From positions 101,321,256-101,385,255 of the forward strand of contig OX235271.1 of the NCBI GenBank assembly GCA_944472155.2: DNA of 64,000 bases. The letters are read 5' to 3'. The position numbers and the translations under genes were made by a program. Shown here piece after piece: positions 10,857 to 21,597 of the stretch. Each line of letters opens with the position of its first letter. The first letter of the stretch is position 1. The stretch comes from Trichobilharzia szidati (lineage: Eukaryota; Platyhelminthes; Trematoda; Strigeidida; Schistosomatidae). Under the pieces are notes generated by a model. That model searched no databases, was not told where the DNA came from, and was given only the letters and a program-made list of their open reading frames with translations.

Positions 10857-10985
10857 CTTGAAAATATATCCGTCTGACTTCCTAGTGAACTTAGTGCTGA
10901 AGATGTTACCAAGCCTGATGATGAAACGCTGATCAAACATCATAGCCGCAAGAAGATCCAAATAGTTTCAATATTATTTTTCGAA
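10857..10985 (+). repeat. PLE terminal-repeat fragment with hammerhead-like motif
   Basis: 'gtgctgaagatgttacc' ... 'gatgaaacgctgatc' matches the motif order seen in the PLE ends at 34.86 and 47.47 kb (CTGAAGATG, stem II, GAAA). Stem II pairs poorly here. It lies in opposite orientation to the PLE coding fragment that follows at 11.04 kb. Confidence 0.5.
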
Positions 10986-11034
10986 CTTATTTCTCATGTG
11001 GCTTATTCTTTATTAGTTGGTAAATTTTAATCCA

Positions 11035-11335
11035 TAGTAATATGTCTCTCAAGTGCTGAATCATCTGAGTAACAGGCTTCTAGAAATTCCCTGGCAATTT
11101 TGGTGTTTCCACCGTTTAAAATTTCTGCATTTTCTCAATCAGACTGATGAACATAACTGTCTGCATGCTTCGATATGAAATAAATATGTCGTGTCTTTTT
11201 CACAGCTAATTTATGTTTCTGAACTGGGAGTCAAACGGGTGCCCACTTTGACCAATATAGTGCTTATCACAGTTCATACAGTTTATTCTGTAGATGTTGT
11301 TTTGTCTTCTTTTGTTGTTGATTATTTTGGTCTAC
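11035..11335 (-). pseudogene. PLE GIY-YIG endonuclease fragment
   Basis: The minus strand reads NNIYRINCMNCDKHYIGQSG and then, with frameshifts, the 'cttctagaaattccctggca' region that matches the C-terminus of the PLE at 47.66 kb almost codon for codon. The GIY-YIG domain nicks target DNA in Penelope-like elements. The RT is missing, so this is the terminal quarter of a copy closely related to the 47-kb element. Confidence 0.85.
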
Positions 11336-11496
11336 ACGGAACTGAATGAAGCGAGAGACAGAGAAAGAGAGTAAATCTTGTTTCCCATGGCAGATAGCCT
11401 AAGCTACACAAGACTCTAAATAACTTTGATAACGGGCTTATGGGAAAAGAGAAATTCCATTTGCCCCACACACACTTCCCCAAAATATTCTAACTT

Positions 11497-11705
11497 CAGA
11501 GGTTAATTGGTGGGTGGTGACTAGCAGTGGAATCCAGGACAACGCGCATTTAGTTCTATTTGGGGACTCGTCATATGGATGCACCTGCATTCACCAGTGA
11601 GTGATGATGTTCCCACCGAGGCTCAAACCCAGTGTCCATAGTTTCAAACGCAAAAGCGCTATCCACTAGACCACTTGGGCCACGAGAGCCACATCTTGTG
11701 CAATG
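11497..11705 (-). mobile_element. Smα-like SINE
   Basis: On the minus strand: 'ctcgtggcccaagtggtcta' (tRNA-like A box), 'actgggtttgagcctcgg' (B box), 'catcatcactcactggtgaa', then a decayed hammerhead (ATGACGA; GAAA reads TAAA) and 'ggattccactgctagtcacc'. It is preceded on the same strand by the tail of another unit (11853-11727), a head-to-tail arrangement. Confidence 0.8.
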
Positions 11706-11726
11706 GGTCATATTGATTATTTAATT

Positions 11727-12069
11727 GAATTTTAGATTTTCCCGTTGATTGATTGGACCGAAGTGCTCGGTCTCAGGTTGACATGTCGGCTTCTTGTGCA
11801 GATGCTTCGACGATTTCTGGGCATGTAATTGGAGGTTAATTGGTGGGGACATCATCACTCACTACAGAATGCAGGTATATCCATACGACGAGTCCCAAAT
11901 AGGACGAAATGCGCATCCTGGATTCCACTGCTAGTCACCATCCACCAATTAACCTCTAATTTCATGCCCAGACACCGTCAGAGCATCTGCACAAGAAGCT
12001 GACATGCCAACCTGAGACCGATCACTTCGGTCCAATCAATCGACGGGAAAATCTAAAATTGAATTAAAT
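11727..12069. repeat. Smα inverted repeat (fold-back)
   Basis: Arms 11727-11853 and 11937-12069 are reverse complements: 'aattgaattttagattttcc' ... 'ggaaaatctaaaattgaatt', with 'gacatgtcggcttcttgtgc' on one side and 'gcacaagaagctgacatgcc' on the other. The loop (about 85 bp) carries a plus-strand hammerhead region 'catacgacgagtcccaaata', 'ggacgaaatgcgcatcctgg'. The core reads ACGACGA, so cleavage is unlikely. Confidence 0.85.
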
Positions 12070-12184
12070 ATTCTAACTTCAGTTACTCAGAAAGCGTTTT
12101 AAAGTAATCCAGTAGAAAGAAATCATATTCTTATACATTTTTTAATTTCTTTAAAATGTGATAACTTACTTTAAGTTTTGCATC

Positions 12185-12352
12185 CTTGTTGTCGTATAGA
12201 ACAGACGGGTTCGAATCTGAGAAGGGACATGAGTTCCTTCACAGTTGCAGATACGCCTTACTGACTGTTGAGTGCCAACTAGCATGAAACCAAAGTATAA
12301 GGCTTCCTACCGACTGCCTCCAACCATCTATTACAGTATATCTGTCTAGTTT
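12185..12352 (+). mobile_element. SINE-C fragment
   Basis: Starts within the tRNA-Cys-like head ('cgggttcgaatctgagaagg'), then 'gagttccttcacagttgcag', 'tgagtgccaactagcatgaa' and 'tgcctccaaccatct'. The A-box half and the distal body are absent. Confidence 0.8.
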
Positions 12353-12387
12353 ATTTCACTTCGGCACTTTATTATATTCTAAGTCGG

Positions 12388-12626
12388 ATCCGGTGAGTCG
12401 GTGGTTCAGTGGTAGAACGCTCACCCACGTGGTTCAGAGTTCGATTCCCGGCCACCGACGCACTCCTAAACCTCGCTAAACGGGTAGTTAGATAGGTAAA
12501 GGGAGAAGGCTGGGTGTGAGACTAGCAACCCTATCCCGTAAAAATGAAAGCCACTGCTACCGAAACTTCAAAGTCCTAGCCTGAAGCCCTATGTTCAACT
12601 CGGAACGTAAATGAATAAAAAAAAGT
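12388..12626 (+). mobile_element. SINE-G, best-preserved head
   Basis: The head at 12394-12461 is very close to tRNA-Gly: 'gtcggtggttcagtggtaga' (A box) and 'gagttcgattcccggccacc' (B box). The acceptor-stem halves 'gtcggtgg' and 'ccaccgac' still pair. The leader block 'ggtaaagggagaaggctggg', 'ccactgctaccgaaacttca' and the tail 'ctgaagccctatgttcaact' follow. Good reference copy for the family. Confidence 0.9.
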
Positions 12627-13365
12627 CAGATCCAGTGTGACAAAAGACATCCATTTCAACGGTAAACTTGAGGGGAAGAAACTACACATAATAAAAATAT
12701 TTGTATGTGTTAACCAAAAGTTACGTACTATCAATTAACTCGAAAATTCCTTCTTCACTGCATCACAACAGAAACACTACAATTCGTAAAATTGATCTGC
12801 CTTCGTCTTTCATCAAAAAACACTTCAAATCTAATAAAAAAATTAATCGATACTACTTAAAAATGGTTGCTAAGATTCACTAGAAACAAAATTTTCAAAG
12901 ATATCAGCATGGATGCTGATTTAATTTAATCATGTATTTTCTTAATTTACACTATACTACAAATCAATACTAGATTGTAGCATGACAACAGAAAAATACA
13001 TTCTGAGTAAAACTCAGAAAAATTAACATATGTTACGTGATTTATTGCGTAATTGAAGTCAAACGGGAAGATAAGATCACGTCACAAAGTCAGATGACTT
13101 TTCTAGACTGAATGAACTAATTATTATGACAGAAAAAGAGTAATAATCACGTCACTAGGCTGGTGATAATAGTAACTGTCATAAAGATTAGTGAACATTT
13201 TCTTCTATAGACTTTACAGTTATGTGTCCGTTTCACTGATATTCTGCGCATGTCATATACACACACTTGTTTTGCACTGTACACAAGTAACTATTTACGC
13301 ATATATACTTACTTCTCTGGCATAAAACTCCTTGATTCTTTGATCACAATTCTTCTTCTTTCTTT
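12627..13365. other. A+T-rich DNA without recognised features
   Basis: No gene or repeat family was recognised. A 60-codon frame at 12701-12883 has low-complexity composition and is probably not coding. Confidence 0.5.
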
Positions 13366-13367
13366 CT

Positions 13368-13603
13368 ATTATTCCTTTAAGTTCCCAGTGGAACATAGAC
13401 TTTCAGACTAGGGCTTTGAAGTTTCACTATCAGAGGTAATAATTTTTACGGGATTGGGTTGCTAGACTCATACCCAACCTTCCCTCTTTACCGGTCTTGT
13501 TACTGGCATAGCGAGGTAAAGGAGTGCGTCAGTGGCCGGGGATCGAACTCCGAACCACCTGCTTGGTTGGCGAACATTCTACCGCTTCGCCACCGACGCT
13601 TTG
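13368..13603 (-). mobile_element. SINE-G
   Basis: Complete reverse-complement copy: tail 'gttcccagtggaacatag', 'tgaagtttcactatcagagg', leader 'cgggattgggttgctag', head 'ccggggatcgaactccga' to 'cttcgccaccgacgc'. Confidence 0.88.
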
Positions 13604-13654
13604 ATCACAATAATTCAGTTTTATAAAATAAAGAATATCTCTGTTTCCAAGTAT

Positions 13655-14085
13655 GATAAGGAACTGATCTCAGTTGGAGAACCACTGAAAACCAATAAGT
13701 ACTTGTCCTAATTTGGAACTCTTCAACAGTACGCATCCATGACGCCAAATGGGATAATAACAATTATTCCATAAGTAATTTGGACGTCGAAGTTCTCCGG
13801 GGAAAAAGTGTTTTTTGTTTACTAATTAGGGTTTTAATATATAATGAGTATTTTTAAATAATTCATAACAATAATAATAATAATAATAATGTAACCACAG
13901 CGAAATAGAGGATTAGTATTGTCCAATGTTCTTATTGTTTACACTGAAAGAAGAGTAGTTGGCTAAAAAGACGTTTCATGGTAGAATTCAGCACAAGCCG
14001 ACATCAGTTGAAAAGAGCCATTCAGAATCGGAGAGTACTGGATATTTGTTTTGACTAGGTTTGTGACTCTTAACTACTGCTTTTT
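13655..14085 (-). mobile_element. Two SINE-T 3' fragments
   Basis: 13655-13755 ('ctgatctcagttggagaacc' ... 'ggaactcttcaacagtacgc') and 13985-14085 ('gccgacatcagttgaaaaga' ... 'gagtactggatatttg') are minus-strand SINE-T pieces spanning the tail and hammerhead zone. The ribozyme core is not intact in either. An (ATA)n run lies between them at 13869-13890. Confidence 0.6.
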
Positions 14086-14089
14086 AAAT

Positions 14090-14637
14090 GGAAGAAGTTT
14101 GTGAGATTAATCAAATAAATACAACACACCAATTTTAAAAAGTTTTGTTTTAATGTTTGCTCCGAACTTTCATCAGCTGATTGCACATTGAAAACGAGTA
14201 TTTCAGTCTACAGATGTCATACATCATATTTTACAGGCTAACCAGATGATAAATAAAATTGACCGTCCATTCTAAAATTGAATTACGCAATGCTTGTATT
14301 TAAATCTTCTTTGAATATGTATCTATTCAATTCTAGAGGGCCTACAATAACACTCATCACTACTTTCATTTTGTCTAATAACCTTCATTAGAAGGATGAT
14401 AATAATTATAGTTAAGTCACGGAAAAATCAGTTTGACCTGTTGCATTTTATTCATTAATAAATTTAATTTCATGACCCTCAGTAAGCACTGTTAAAAAAT
14501 GAAACATGTTAGACATTCACACGTAGTTTACAAAGAATAGCAGATTAGTTAAGAAAGTTGAAATTTCAGTGCAAGAGAATCAGTCAGCCACAAACACAAA
14601 ATAATCGCATCAAATAATATTCAAGTATTGGTTTTGT
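14090..14637. other. A+T-rich DNA without recognised features
   Basis: No convincing open frame or repeat was recognised. Confidence 0.5.
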
Positions 14638-15030
14638 AGGGATTTTGTTTGATCGGTTGGAGGATTTCATCATGAGCTGACATTGGTTAGAGAACCATTG
14701 GAAAACCGGAGAGAACTGGACAGCTGTTTCCTCCGTCCTAGTTTGAAACTCTCCAGCAGTACGCACCCACTGCCACAGTTCGAACCCAGCACCTTCTGGT
14801 TACAAGGCAAGCTCGTAGACCATTAAGTCATTGGAACCCGATTCAATGGCCATCCCATGAATTCCTACTTCTGTCAATTCACGCACAACATAGCGCGACC
14901 ACTTCTCAATGTCTTCTTTGATGAGTTACTGCCTCACCTTCAACCTGCTGCACCCTACTGGTCACTGCTTCCCACTAGAACCCCAGGTTAACTGCCTGAA
15001 TAGGGCCAGTCTCTAGTGAACATCAAAAAA
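14638..15030 (-). mobile_element. SINE-T, full-length
   Basis: All domains are present on the minus strand: a 5' domain ('gttctagtgggaagcagtga' region), a tRNA-Thr-like head ('cttgccttgtaaccagaagg'), a hammerhead zone with core CTGGAGA (fourth core base changed), and the tail to 'ctcatgatgaaatcctccaa'. A close relative of the copy at 51.93 kb. Confidence 0.85.
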
Positions 15031-15054
15031 TAACTGAAATCCGTTGCACAACTA

Positions 15055-15200
15055 GGGGTTACCATGGCCTAGTTGCCTAGTGTATAGTGCTTTGATTTTT
15101 AAAACGATGGATACTTGGACCGAATCTCTATGAAAACATCACCACTGACTATAGACGCAGGTAAGACCAGCTGACGAGTCCCAGTGTCAGCCAATATCAA
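15055..15200 (+). mobile_element. Smα-like SINE, truncated in ribozyme
   Basis: 'accatggcctagttgcctag' and 'acttggaccgaatctctatg' give the tRNA-like head. 'gcaggtaagaccagctgacg' enters the hammerhead with an intact CTGACGA core, but the sequence breaks off after 'agtccc' and jumps to 'agtgtcagccaatatc'. The GAAA half is missing. Confidence 0.65.
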
Positions 15201-15224
15201 TCAAACACCATAACAGATAAGACT

Positions 15225-15540
15225 GGCCATGGACTGATGTCAATCAAAGAACCATTGAAAACCAGAGAGTACTGGACACCTTTTTCGCCCCTGCCTGTGG
15301 CTCTTCATAAGTTCGAACCCAGGACCTTCTGGTTACAAAGCCACTGGGACCCTAACCAATGGCCAATGAATCCTAACTGCTACCATATTCGCGATTTTTA
15401 GAGGAACCACCAACCAACACCATCAGTGAGTATTTGTCGTCACTCCCGACTGGGGGAACACAACTGGTCACGACTTCTTACTAGAACTCCAAGCACCTTA
15501 GTCTTGTAGTCAGTCACTAACGAGCATCTTAATAACAGAT
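15225..15540 (-). mobile_element. SINE-T, degenerate
   Basis: Minus-strand copy with 'aagttcgaacccaggacctt' (B-box side), 'aaagccactgggaccc' (A-box side) and the tail 'tctggttttcaatggttctt'. Part of the tRNA-like loop and the hammerhead core are deleted. Confidence 0.7.
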
Positions 15541-16019
15541 ACGAAAAGTTATTTACCTTTAGTCGTATTATAAGTTAGCTGACAATATATAAACATACAA
15601 ATCCAAGTAACTCTAAATATTTATATTTTACATTTTAATACTGAATTAAATATTAACAATACTCATTTATTACTCCATTAATTTGTTTGTAAACGACTGA
15701 AGAATTTCACAGTCTCTTTCACCATGAATCTCTATCGTCTAAGGAATTACTGAAAGTTAAAATTAACTAAGAGGCTGATTTTGATAGTGTTGGATACCTG
15801 TAATTCTACATTTTGTGAGGAAATGGCATAAATTTAAAGCAGAAACGGTTGAATTAAATTCACAGTTTACACAATTCATAACAGTTTTCTTTGAAAACCG
15901 AAATTATTCAGATCACAAAAGGTGACCATTTTGGTACCATACATAGTAAACGAGAAAGTAGGTATAAATGCATGACGCTATATACTGTTGACTGATTGAG
16001 GTGGGTAGTTGTATACCAC

Positions 16020-16135
16020 TGACATGAACCAGTAATACTTGCTGGCCAAATTGAAGTGATCTAAACACCGGATGGTCGTTTCGCCCGTTTGACACCGAAC
16101 TCATCAGTAGTGTGCCTGGTTTCACTCAGCTCAGA
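16020..16135 (-). ncRNA. Hammerhead ribozyme motif, separate lineage
   Basis: The minus strand reads CTGATGA (16107-16101), stem II GTTCG...CGGGC (five pairs, two of them G·U), GAAA (16082-16079), an eight-base stem-III segment ACGACCAT and C at the expected cut site (16071), then 'cggtgtttagatcacttc'. Every conserved core base is present. CACAC upstream can pair with GTGT downstream as stem I after a small internal loop. Diverged sequence at 59.39-59.47 kb ('aactggccatatagaag', 'ctaaacactcgacag') looks like another copy of the same repeat. Confidence 0.55.
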
Positions 16136-16552
16136 GAGCTCGAAGAAACTGTCAAATTCCAAAACAATTAAGGAGTGATTACATACTCGCTGGAACTGTC
16201 ATACATTGTTTGATAGATTCCATAAGTGTTATGTGTGTGTGTGACGTTTAAAACTATCAAACCAAGACTAAACAGGTCATAGGAGCTATTTCATTTTTAA
16301 TGTTTCTGCATGTAATATCTAAATGTGATAAGTAAGCAACTTGAAACTAACTTAGATTATTGATATAAGTATAAAACTTGGGCACTGTGGTAGAGTATAA
16401 CTCCATTATGCTAAGATTTTATTTTGATAAATCACAAAGTGTTGTACGTATATTAACTGATCACGCTCCGAGCACAAACTATTGCTCATAATCATATCAA
16501 TTGATATTAACCTTTTATCAATCTTATGCCTGACTTAGATTAGTTTGGTTAC

Positions 16553-16985
16553 AGGATTTCATCATGAACTGACATTGGTTAGAGAATCATTGGAAAACTA
16601 ACAGGAAGTACTGGACAGCCGTTCTCTCCTTGTTGCGAAACGTTCAGCAGTGTGCAACCACCTCCAGGGTTCGACCCCAGGACCAGTGAAGTACAGCAGG
16701 TCAGGTGTGAGGACAGATACTCGCTAATGACATTAGCTAGTGGTCGTGCTATATCGTGAATTGTCAAAAGTTGGAATTCATGAGCTGGCCATTGGATAGG
16801 GTCCCAGTGGCTTAATGGTCTACGAGCCCGCTGGCCTTGTAACCAACCAGAAGGTGCTGGGTTCGAACCGTGACAATGGGTGAGTACTGCCTATGAGTCC
16901 CAAACTAAGGCGAAACAGCTGTTCACTTCTCTAATCAGTGTCAGCATATAATAAAATCCTGTAACTAATCAAATCAAGACCCTGC
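16553..16985. mobile_element. SINE-T inverted pair
   Basis: 16553-16690 is a minus-strand tail-plus-hammerhead-plus-B-box piece. From about 16685 a plus-strand copy runs through the 5' domain ('gaagtacagcaggtcagg', 'atatcgtgaattgtcaaaag'), the tRNA-Thr-like head (16798-16870, 'cttgtaaccaaccagaagg') and a hammerhead zone to 'gcatataataaaatcctg'. The plus core reads CCTATGA, so it is inactive. The pair is bounded by 'caggatttcat' and 'aaaatcctg'. Confidence 0.8.
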
Positions 16986-16989
16986 AAAC

Positions 16990-17760
16990 CAACACTTGAA
17001 TAACTTATGATTATATTACGCACTCATAGTTTTACACTGTATTATATCAGATTACAACCAAGCCAATTATGTTTCACTTTCTTCATAAAGCATCCTTTGA
17101 CACTGTTAACCTTTAATAGGAATGTAAGATTTTATGTAGGAATGTTAAAATATTACTACATCGTTTTAATGTCAGTTTAACAGGTGAAAAGTTAGTGTAA
17201 CATAATGACAAAAATGCTAATCTATACATCGAAAACATAAACCTACAGCAGGTTAAGAAAGCAATGACAGTTAAAGCGCAAATTAATTATGCATTTAAAA
17301 CTGTTTTTCTTACAGAAAAGAAAACATTCTGTCAAATTACATGTCGACTGCATACAATACATACATCGATAATTTTTCATACTTCATTTTTTCGGTGACC
17401 ACCCAGATTTAATTTTAAAACTGGTTTCTTACAAATCATTTACTAAACACCGTAGAATGTAATTGAAATAATGCAGAAACAAAAGATTAGTAACTCATAT
17501 GAATGCTTTCACTTCAACGTAGAGTGAAATATTGATCTGTAAGATAATAAAAACGTCGCAATTAAACAATTCAATTCAGAGCACACAACAGCACTTAGGT
17601 ATTATAACAAAATGACAAAAGTGAGTGATACTTAGAATAGTACAAAAATGTGTAGTTCTATCGAAGTGATCTAAGTACCATCTACTTAAAGTGATTAACT
17701 TACTCGACTCAACCTACCTTAGATATACCTAACATGTTGTACCAATATATAGAAAAAGTT
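16990..17760. other. A+T-rich DNA without recognised features
   Basis: Nothing was recognised beyond short A+T-rich runs. Confidence 0.5.
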
Positions 17761-17764
17761 TTTG

Positions 17765-18080
17765 ATTACGTAACGGTAGGAGACAAGAATCTTGGTAAAG
17801 GAATGTTTGTTTGGAAATTTAGTATCTCTATCTAGCGAAATTATGCACACCTTATCTGAAAATCACCATTTGCACAGATCTTCTGTGTTGTCCTACTTCT
17901 TCCCTTCCTTCGTATTGTGTTTCTTTGTCATCCTTTTGACGTCTCCCATGTTTCTCCACAACTCTGAATCATTTGCTTTCTTTGACATCAGATCTATCTC
18001 CCTGCTATTTGATACATTTATGTCGATGAACGTCTCCTTATATACGGTGGTAAATCTTGTCAGCAGCATATGCCACAACT
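17765..18080 (-). repeat. Dispersed LTR-like repeat with TATA box
   Basis: The reverse complement matches 56.02-56.34 kb over about 300 bp ('gaacgtctccttatata', 'cagatcttctgtgttgtcct', 'cgtattgtgtttctttg'). In the minus-strand reading, TATATAAGGAGACG resembles a Pol II core promoter and the unit ends near 'ctaccgttacg'. Promoter plus fixed end suggests a solo LTR, but the 5' border and a target duplication were not found. The 131-codon plus-strand frame across it is probably fortuitous. Confidence 0.5.
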
Positions 18081-18470
18081 ATGCCATATGCCAACTTGGT
18101 TTAAAACGAATGAAACATTCTTTTACTCCTTCTATTGCACTAATTAGTAAGATAAATCAAGTTCTTAAAGCAACTAATACTAATTGAGGCAAAATTGGTG
18201 TGTTGGAGCACTCTGAGCTATGCGATAACTCTCAAATGCTTAAAGAAGTGGAATGCAGACTTGACTTGCAGTAGAAGTGTCAGTATTTAACTGTTATTAC
18301 CAGGTTTAAGCAAGTCATAATAGACGGTGATACCGGAACATCTGTATAAATAGCACATACATCAATAAAGTAAATCATAGACAGGAAATCTACTCTTTTG
18401 TGATGCATTCTCCTAGCTGTCGTCGAAATACTTATCATTAGTCTAACGAATACAGTTTCCTTCTGGTTGG

Positions 18471-18895
18471 ACTCTAGTTAGTAACTAGTGTAATGTAACT
18501 AGTCTTGTATCTTCGGTGCAGACTGAATTCGGTCAGTCAAGTTTGCAATGTGGCCACCAACATAGGTGGCTCACCATCACGGTGCACTTTGAATTGCTAA
18601 TATTAGATGGTTGGAGGCAATCGGCCACAGGAAGCCTTGCTCAACCTAGGTTCCGTGCTAGTTGTCGCTCAACAATCAGGAAGGCGTATCTGCAACCGTG
18701 AAGGAACTCATGTCCCTTCTGAGATTCGAATCCGCGTCACCACCCAGTGCTGCAGTCAGAGACGTTACCACTGCGCTATTCGGGCTCGCGACTGACCTCC
18801 TGTAGGACTGTATTGAATACTTCTGATTGGACACTAGTTAGTAACTAGTGTAATGTGTCTATTCCTCTGTTTGGTGCAGACTGAATTCTATCAGT
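18471..18895 (-). mobile_element. SINE-C, more than one unit in tandem
   Basis: 'ctagttagtaactagtgtaatgt' recurs at about 18475 and 18832, a spacing near 357 bp. Between them lies one full unit on the minus strand, with tRNA-Cys-like head ('gaatagcgcagtggtaacg', 'ctgactgcagcactggg', 'attcgaatctcagaag'). Beyond the second copy the distal body starts again ('ggtgcagactgaattctatc'). The arrangement is head-to-tail. Confidence 0.82.
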
Positions 18896-18914
18896 CACGT
18901 TAGCAATGTTTCCA

Positions 18915-19540
18915 ACAATTTGACAGAAGAAGCAGCCAATGCAGCACTTCAGTTGAACACAGACATGACAGAGATAATGATGATACGTAACCAACAATAA
19001 TAACAAAAACCAATCAACGACAATGGCAAGAATCTAAAAGGAGTCGTTTCATTCACTTACATTGTCAGAATCTTATCAACTACAGGAAGTATGGATGAAC
19101 ATGTTAACGCCAATCAGGATCGGGGAAGCAAAACAGGCATTCATTACTCTGAAATCAGCGTGAAGGTTTACACCACAGAGCACGACAAACAAGATCCGAA
19201 TTCCTTAACACTAATGTCAAGTTTATTCCGTATTTCTATGTGGTTCAGAGACTTGGCGCGTAACCAGAAGCATTTCTAACGAGCTCCTGCAGACTTTCAT
19301 CAATAGCTGTCATTGCTCCATACTAAACATATCAGATGACCAGTGGAAAAGGATAAGCAACAAGAAACTATGGCAGTGAACCAGCCAGTCATGCAGAAGG
19401 AAATGGAGATGGATTGGACATACACCGAAGAGACATTCAAGTGACATGACAGACCCTCCCTCGGATGGACCCAGAATCAGAAGCGAAGGGCAGAGTGTTC
19501 TATATTACACTCGGAACTCAAAGGACGAATAATAAAAGTA
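18915..19540 (+). pseudogene. RTE retrotransposon 3' relic
   Basis: Badly decayed. 'gacatgacagagataatgat' corresponds to the (T/N)IDKTEVMKIT region at 20.24 kb. 'aaaggagtcgtttcattcac' matches LKEVTSFTYLGSIVS, and 'atgcagaaggaaatggagat' matches the QQICRRKWRWIGH region. It ends 'tacactcggaactcaaagga' with an A+T tail. Many stops and frameshifts. Confidence 0.75.
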
Positions 19541-20230
19541 ATGTTGAATGAAGTTTGAATGATTTTTATTTTTGTACCTGTGAAATATCAGTCTACTTTT
19601 TGTGCATTAATATTGTATGTATCTCCACACACACCTATAGAGGAAGCATGCAAACATTCACTAAAAAGTATGTACAACAATAAAGAAAAAACAGTCATTA
19701 CATAACATGAACTACTGACAATGGTAATAAAAACTAAGTAATAATAAACTGTGTAACACAGCATGTGTACACTCTGTTTTCTTTCATTTGGTGATATTCT
19801 ACATCTAGTGTATTCACCTACCATCCATCTATCCATTTATCTATTCATCGCATATCTGTGTCATTCATGCATTCATCCATTCATTTATTCCTTTAGTATT
19901 CATATACAAACAGTAATTAGTAAGAGATGATCGACTATAAGTATAAGCCATAGACACATATCTACTATACAATAAGTGTATTATTGAGAGGAAAAACGAC
20001 AAATCAACAGAGAATACCATTCGTCAAATAATCATATCGATAAACATTGTCTTTCGCCTTCCTCTTATTCTTTTCTATGTGTCACTATTATTTTGATGAT
20101 GTGTGAAAGGGTTAAAGTTATGCAGACGAAAATGACTAACCCTAATATTATAATAATTATTACTACTACTACTACTGTGAATAAGTGTGAACAGGATTTT
20201 CACACTATCAATTTACAATTCAGTATTGAT
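19541..20230. other. A+T-rich DNA with short CATTCATC-type runs
   Basis: No gene was recognised. 19840-19900 has imperfect CATT/CATC repeats and 20158-20175 an ACT run. Confidence 0.45.
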
Positions 20231-20234
20231 ATTA

Positions 20235-20985
20235 TTTCTCCGGGTGAACATAGACAAGACGGAGGTTATGAAAATAACCAACCAACAACAACAACAGCAG
20301 CAACATCCAGCGCCAATCACCATCAACGGGAGGGATTTGAAAGAGGTTACTTCATTCACTTATCTAGGGAGCATTGTCTCAACTACAGGAGGGAAGGACG
20401 AGGATGTCAAATCGAGAATCGGGAAGGCGAGAAACACATTCATCAACCTGAAACCAATCTGGAATTCTTCGTCACTCAGCCTGCATCAACAACAAAATTC
20501 GGATTTTCAATACAAACGTCAAGTCAGTCAGTTCTTCTATACGGATGGATGAGAAACTTGACGGGTCACAAAGAATATTTCCAACAGCCTGTTGCAGACC
20601 TTTATCAACAACTGTCTTCGCTCTATACTCAAGATCAGATGGCCGGAAAGAATCACCAACAAGAAACTATGGGAACAAACAAAACAAGAACCAATCGCCC
20701 AACAAATATGCAGGAGAAAGTGGAGATGGATTGGACACTCGCTGAGGAGGCCGCTGGGTGACATCGCGCGTCAGGCCAACGCTGGAGTGGAACCCGAAAG
20801 GGAAGCGGCGAGTGGGACGTCCAAGGGTGACATGGAGGAGATCGTGTGAAGAGGAAATGAAACAGTATGGATTAACATGGATACAAGTGAAAAGTACAGC
20901 AGAAGACAGAAGCAAGTGGAGGCGTGCAGTTGAAGCCCTATGTTCCAAGGGAACAATAATAATAATAAATAATAATAATTGACAT
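20235..20985 (+). pseudogene. RTE retrotransposon, 3' third
   Basis: The best-preserved RTE C-terminal region here. One frame reads NIDKTEVMKITN, a Q-rich run, then LKEVTSFTYLGSIVSTTGG and RIGKARNTFINLKPIWNSS. After a frameshift come QTFINNCLRSILKIRWPE and QQICRRKWRWIGHSLRRP, and after another, TLEWNPKGKRRVGRPRVTWR. This order, ending with the GRPxxTWRR box, is typical of RTE proteins downstream of the RT catalytic core. The 3' UTR 'gttgaagccctatgttccaa' is followed by a (TAA)n tail. At least two frameshifts make it non-functional. Confidence 0.9.
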
Positions 20986-21324
20986 TATTTACTGGATTGT
21001 GACTAGCAGTGGAATCAAGGCTGTGAGTTGCCTTCTTTTTGAAACCTCTCAGTAAGTTGGCTAGGTGTGTGAATAGATGGATCACGTCGGTAGGATTTCA
21101 GTGAGATCAATAGTATTTAATAATTTATCTACACATGGTGTTATTAGATAAAAGTTGGAATGCTCATTGACGAACAGTCTATTTCATATGTTAAGTAAGC
21201 GCCAGTAAGCATGAAACCTATCCATCTAAAATTCCTTTTGTTTAGTGACCACATTGAAAACCCTATTAGTAAATCCAGTCAGTATTTGGAGGTAAATACC
21301 GATTAATTTACTTCATTATTTCAC

Positions 21325-21532
21325 TGCTTCACTCCGAGTGTAACACAGGACTTTAAGCATCAGCGGTGGTGTATTTTGAACGGGTTGAAGCTGCTAGTCT
21401 CACGTTTTACCTTCCTTCTTTATCGAGCCTACTACTGGCTAAGCACTGAGTAGGATTGAGTAGGCTCGGAACCGAAACTGAAGCACTTGCGTGGTTGGCG
21501 AGCACTCTACCACTAAACTCATTAGGCACTAA
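21325..21532 (-). mobile_element. SINE-G, diverged
   Basis: Minus-strand order is kept: 'ttcactccgagtgtaacaca' (tail), 'gctgctagtctcacg' (leader), 'gtggttggcgagcactctac' (head). Older than the other copies, judging from the number of changes. Confidence 0.7.
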
Positions 21533-21597
21533 CTACTATGTAGTAGAGAAAGTAGCAGAAAACGTTGTACATTTAAAATGCAATAACTTAACTAATA

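Noticed and set aside
12394..12461. Functional tRNA-Gly gene
   Set aside because: The A and B boxes and acceptor halves are good, but the anticodon arm is shortened and the sequence continues into the SINE-G body.
17792..18187. 131-codon plus-strand frame with hydrophobic stretches
   Set aside because: It lies in a dispersed repeat; the other copy at 56 kb does not keep the frame, and the likely promoter reads the other strand.
20153..20552. Frame with Q-rich run as a host gene
   Set aside because: The frame contains the RTE blocks NIDKTEVMKIT and VTSFTYLGSIVS; the Q run is a repeat expansion within the retroelement.
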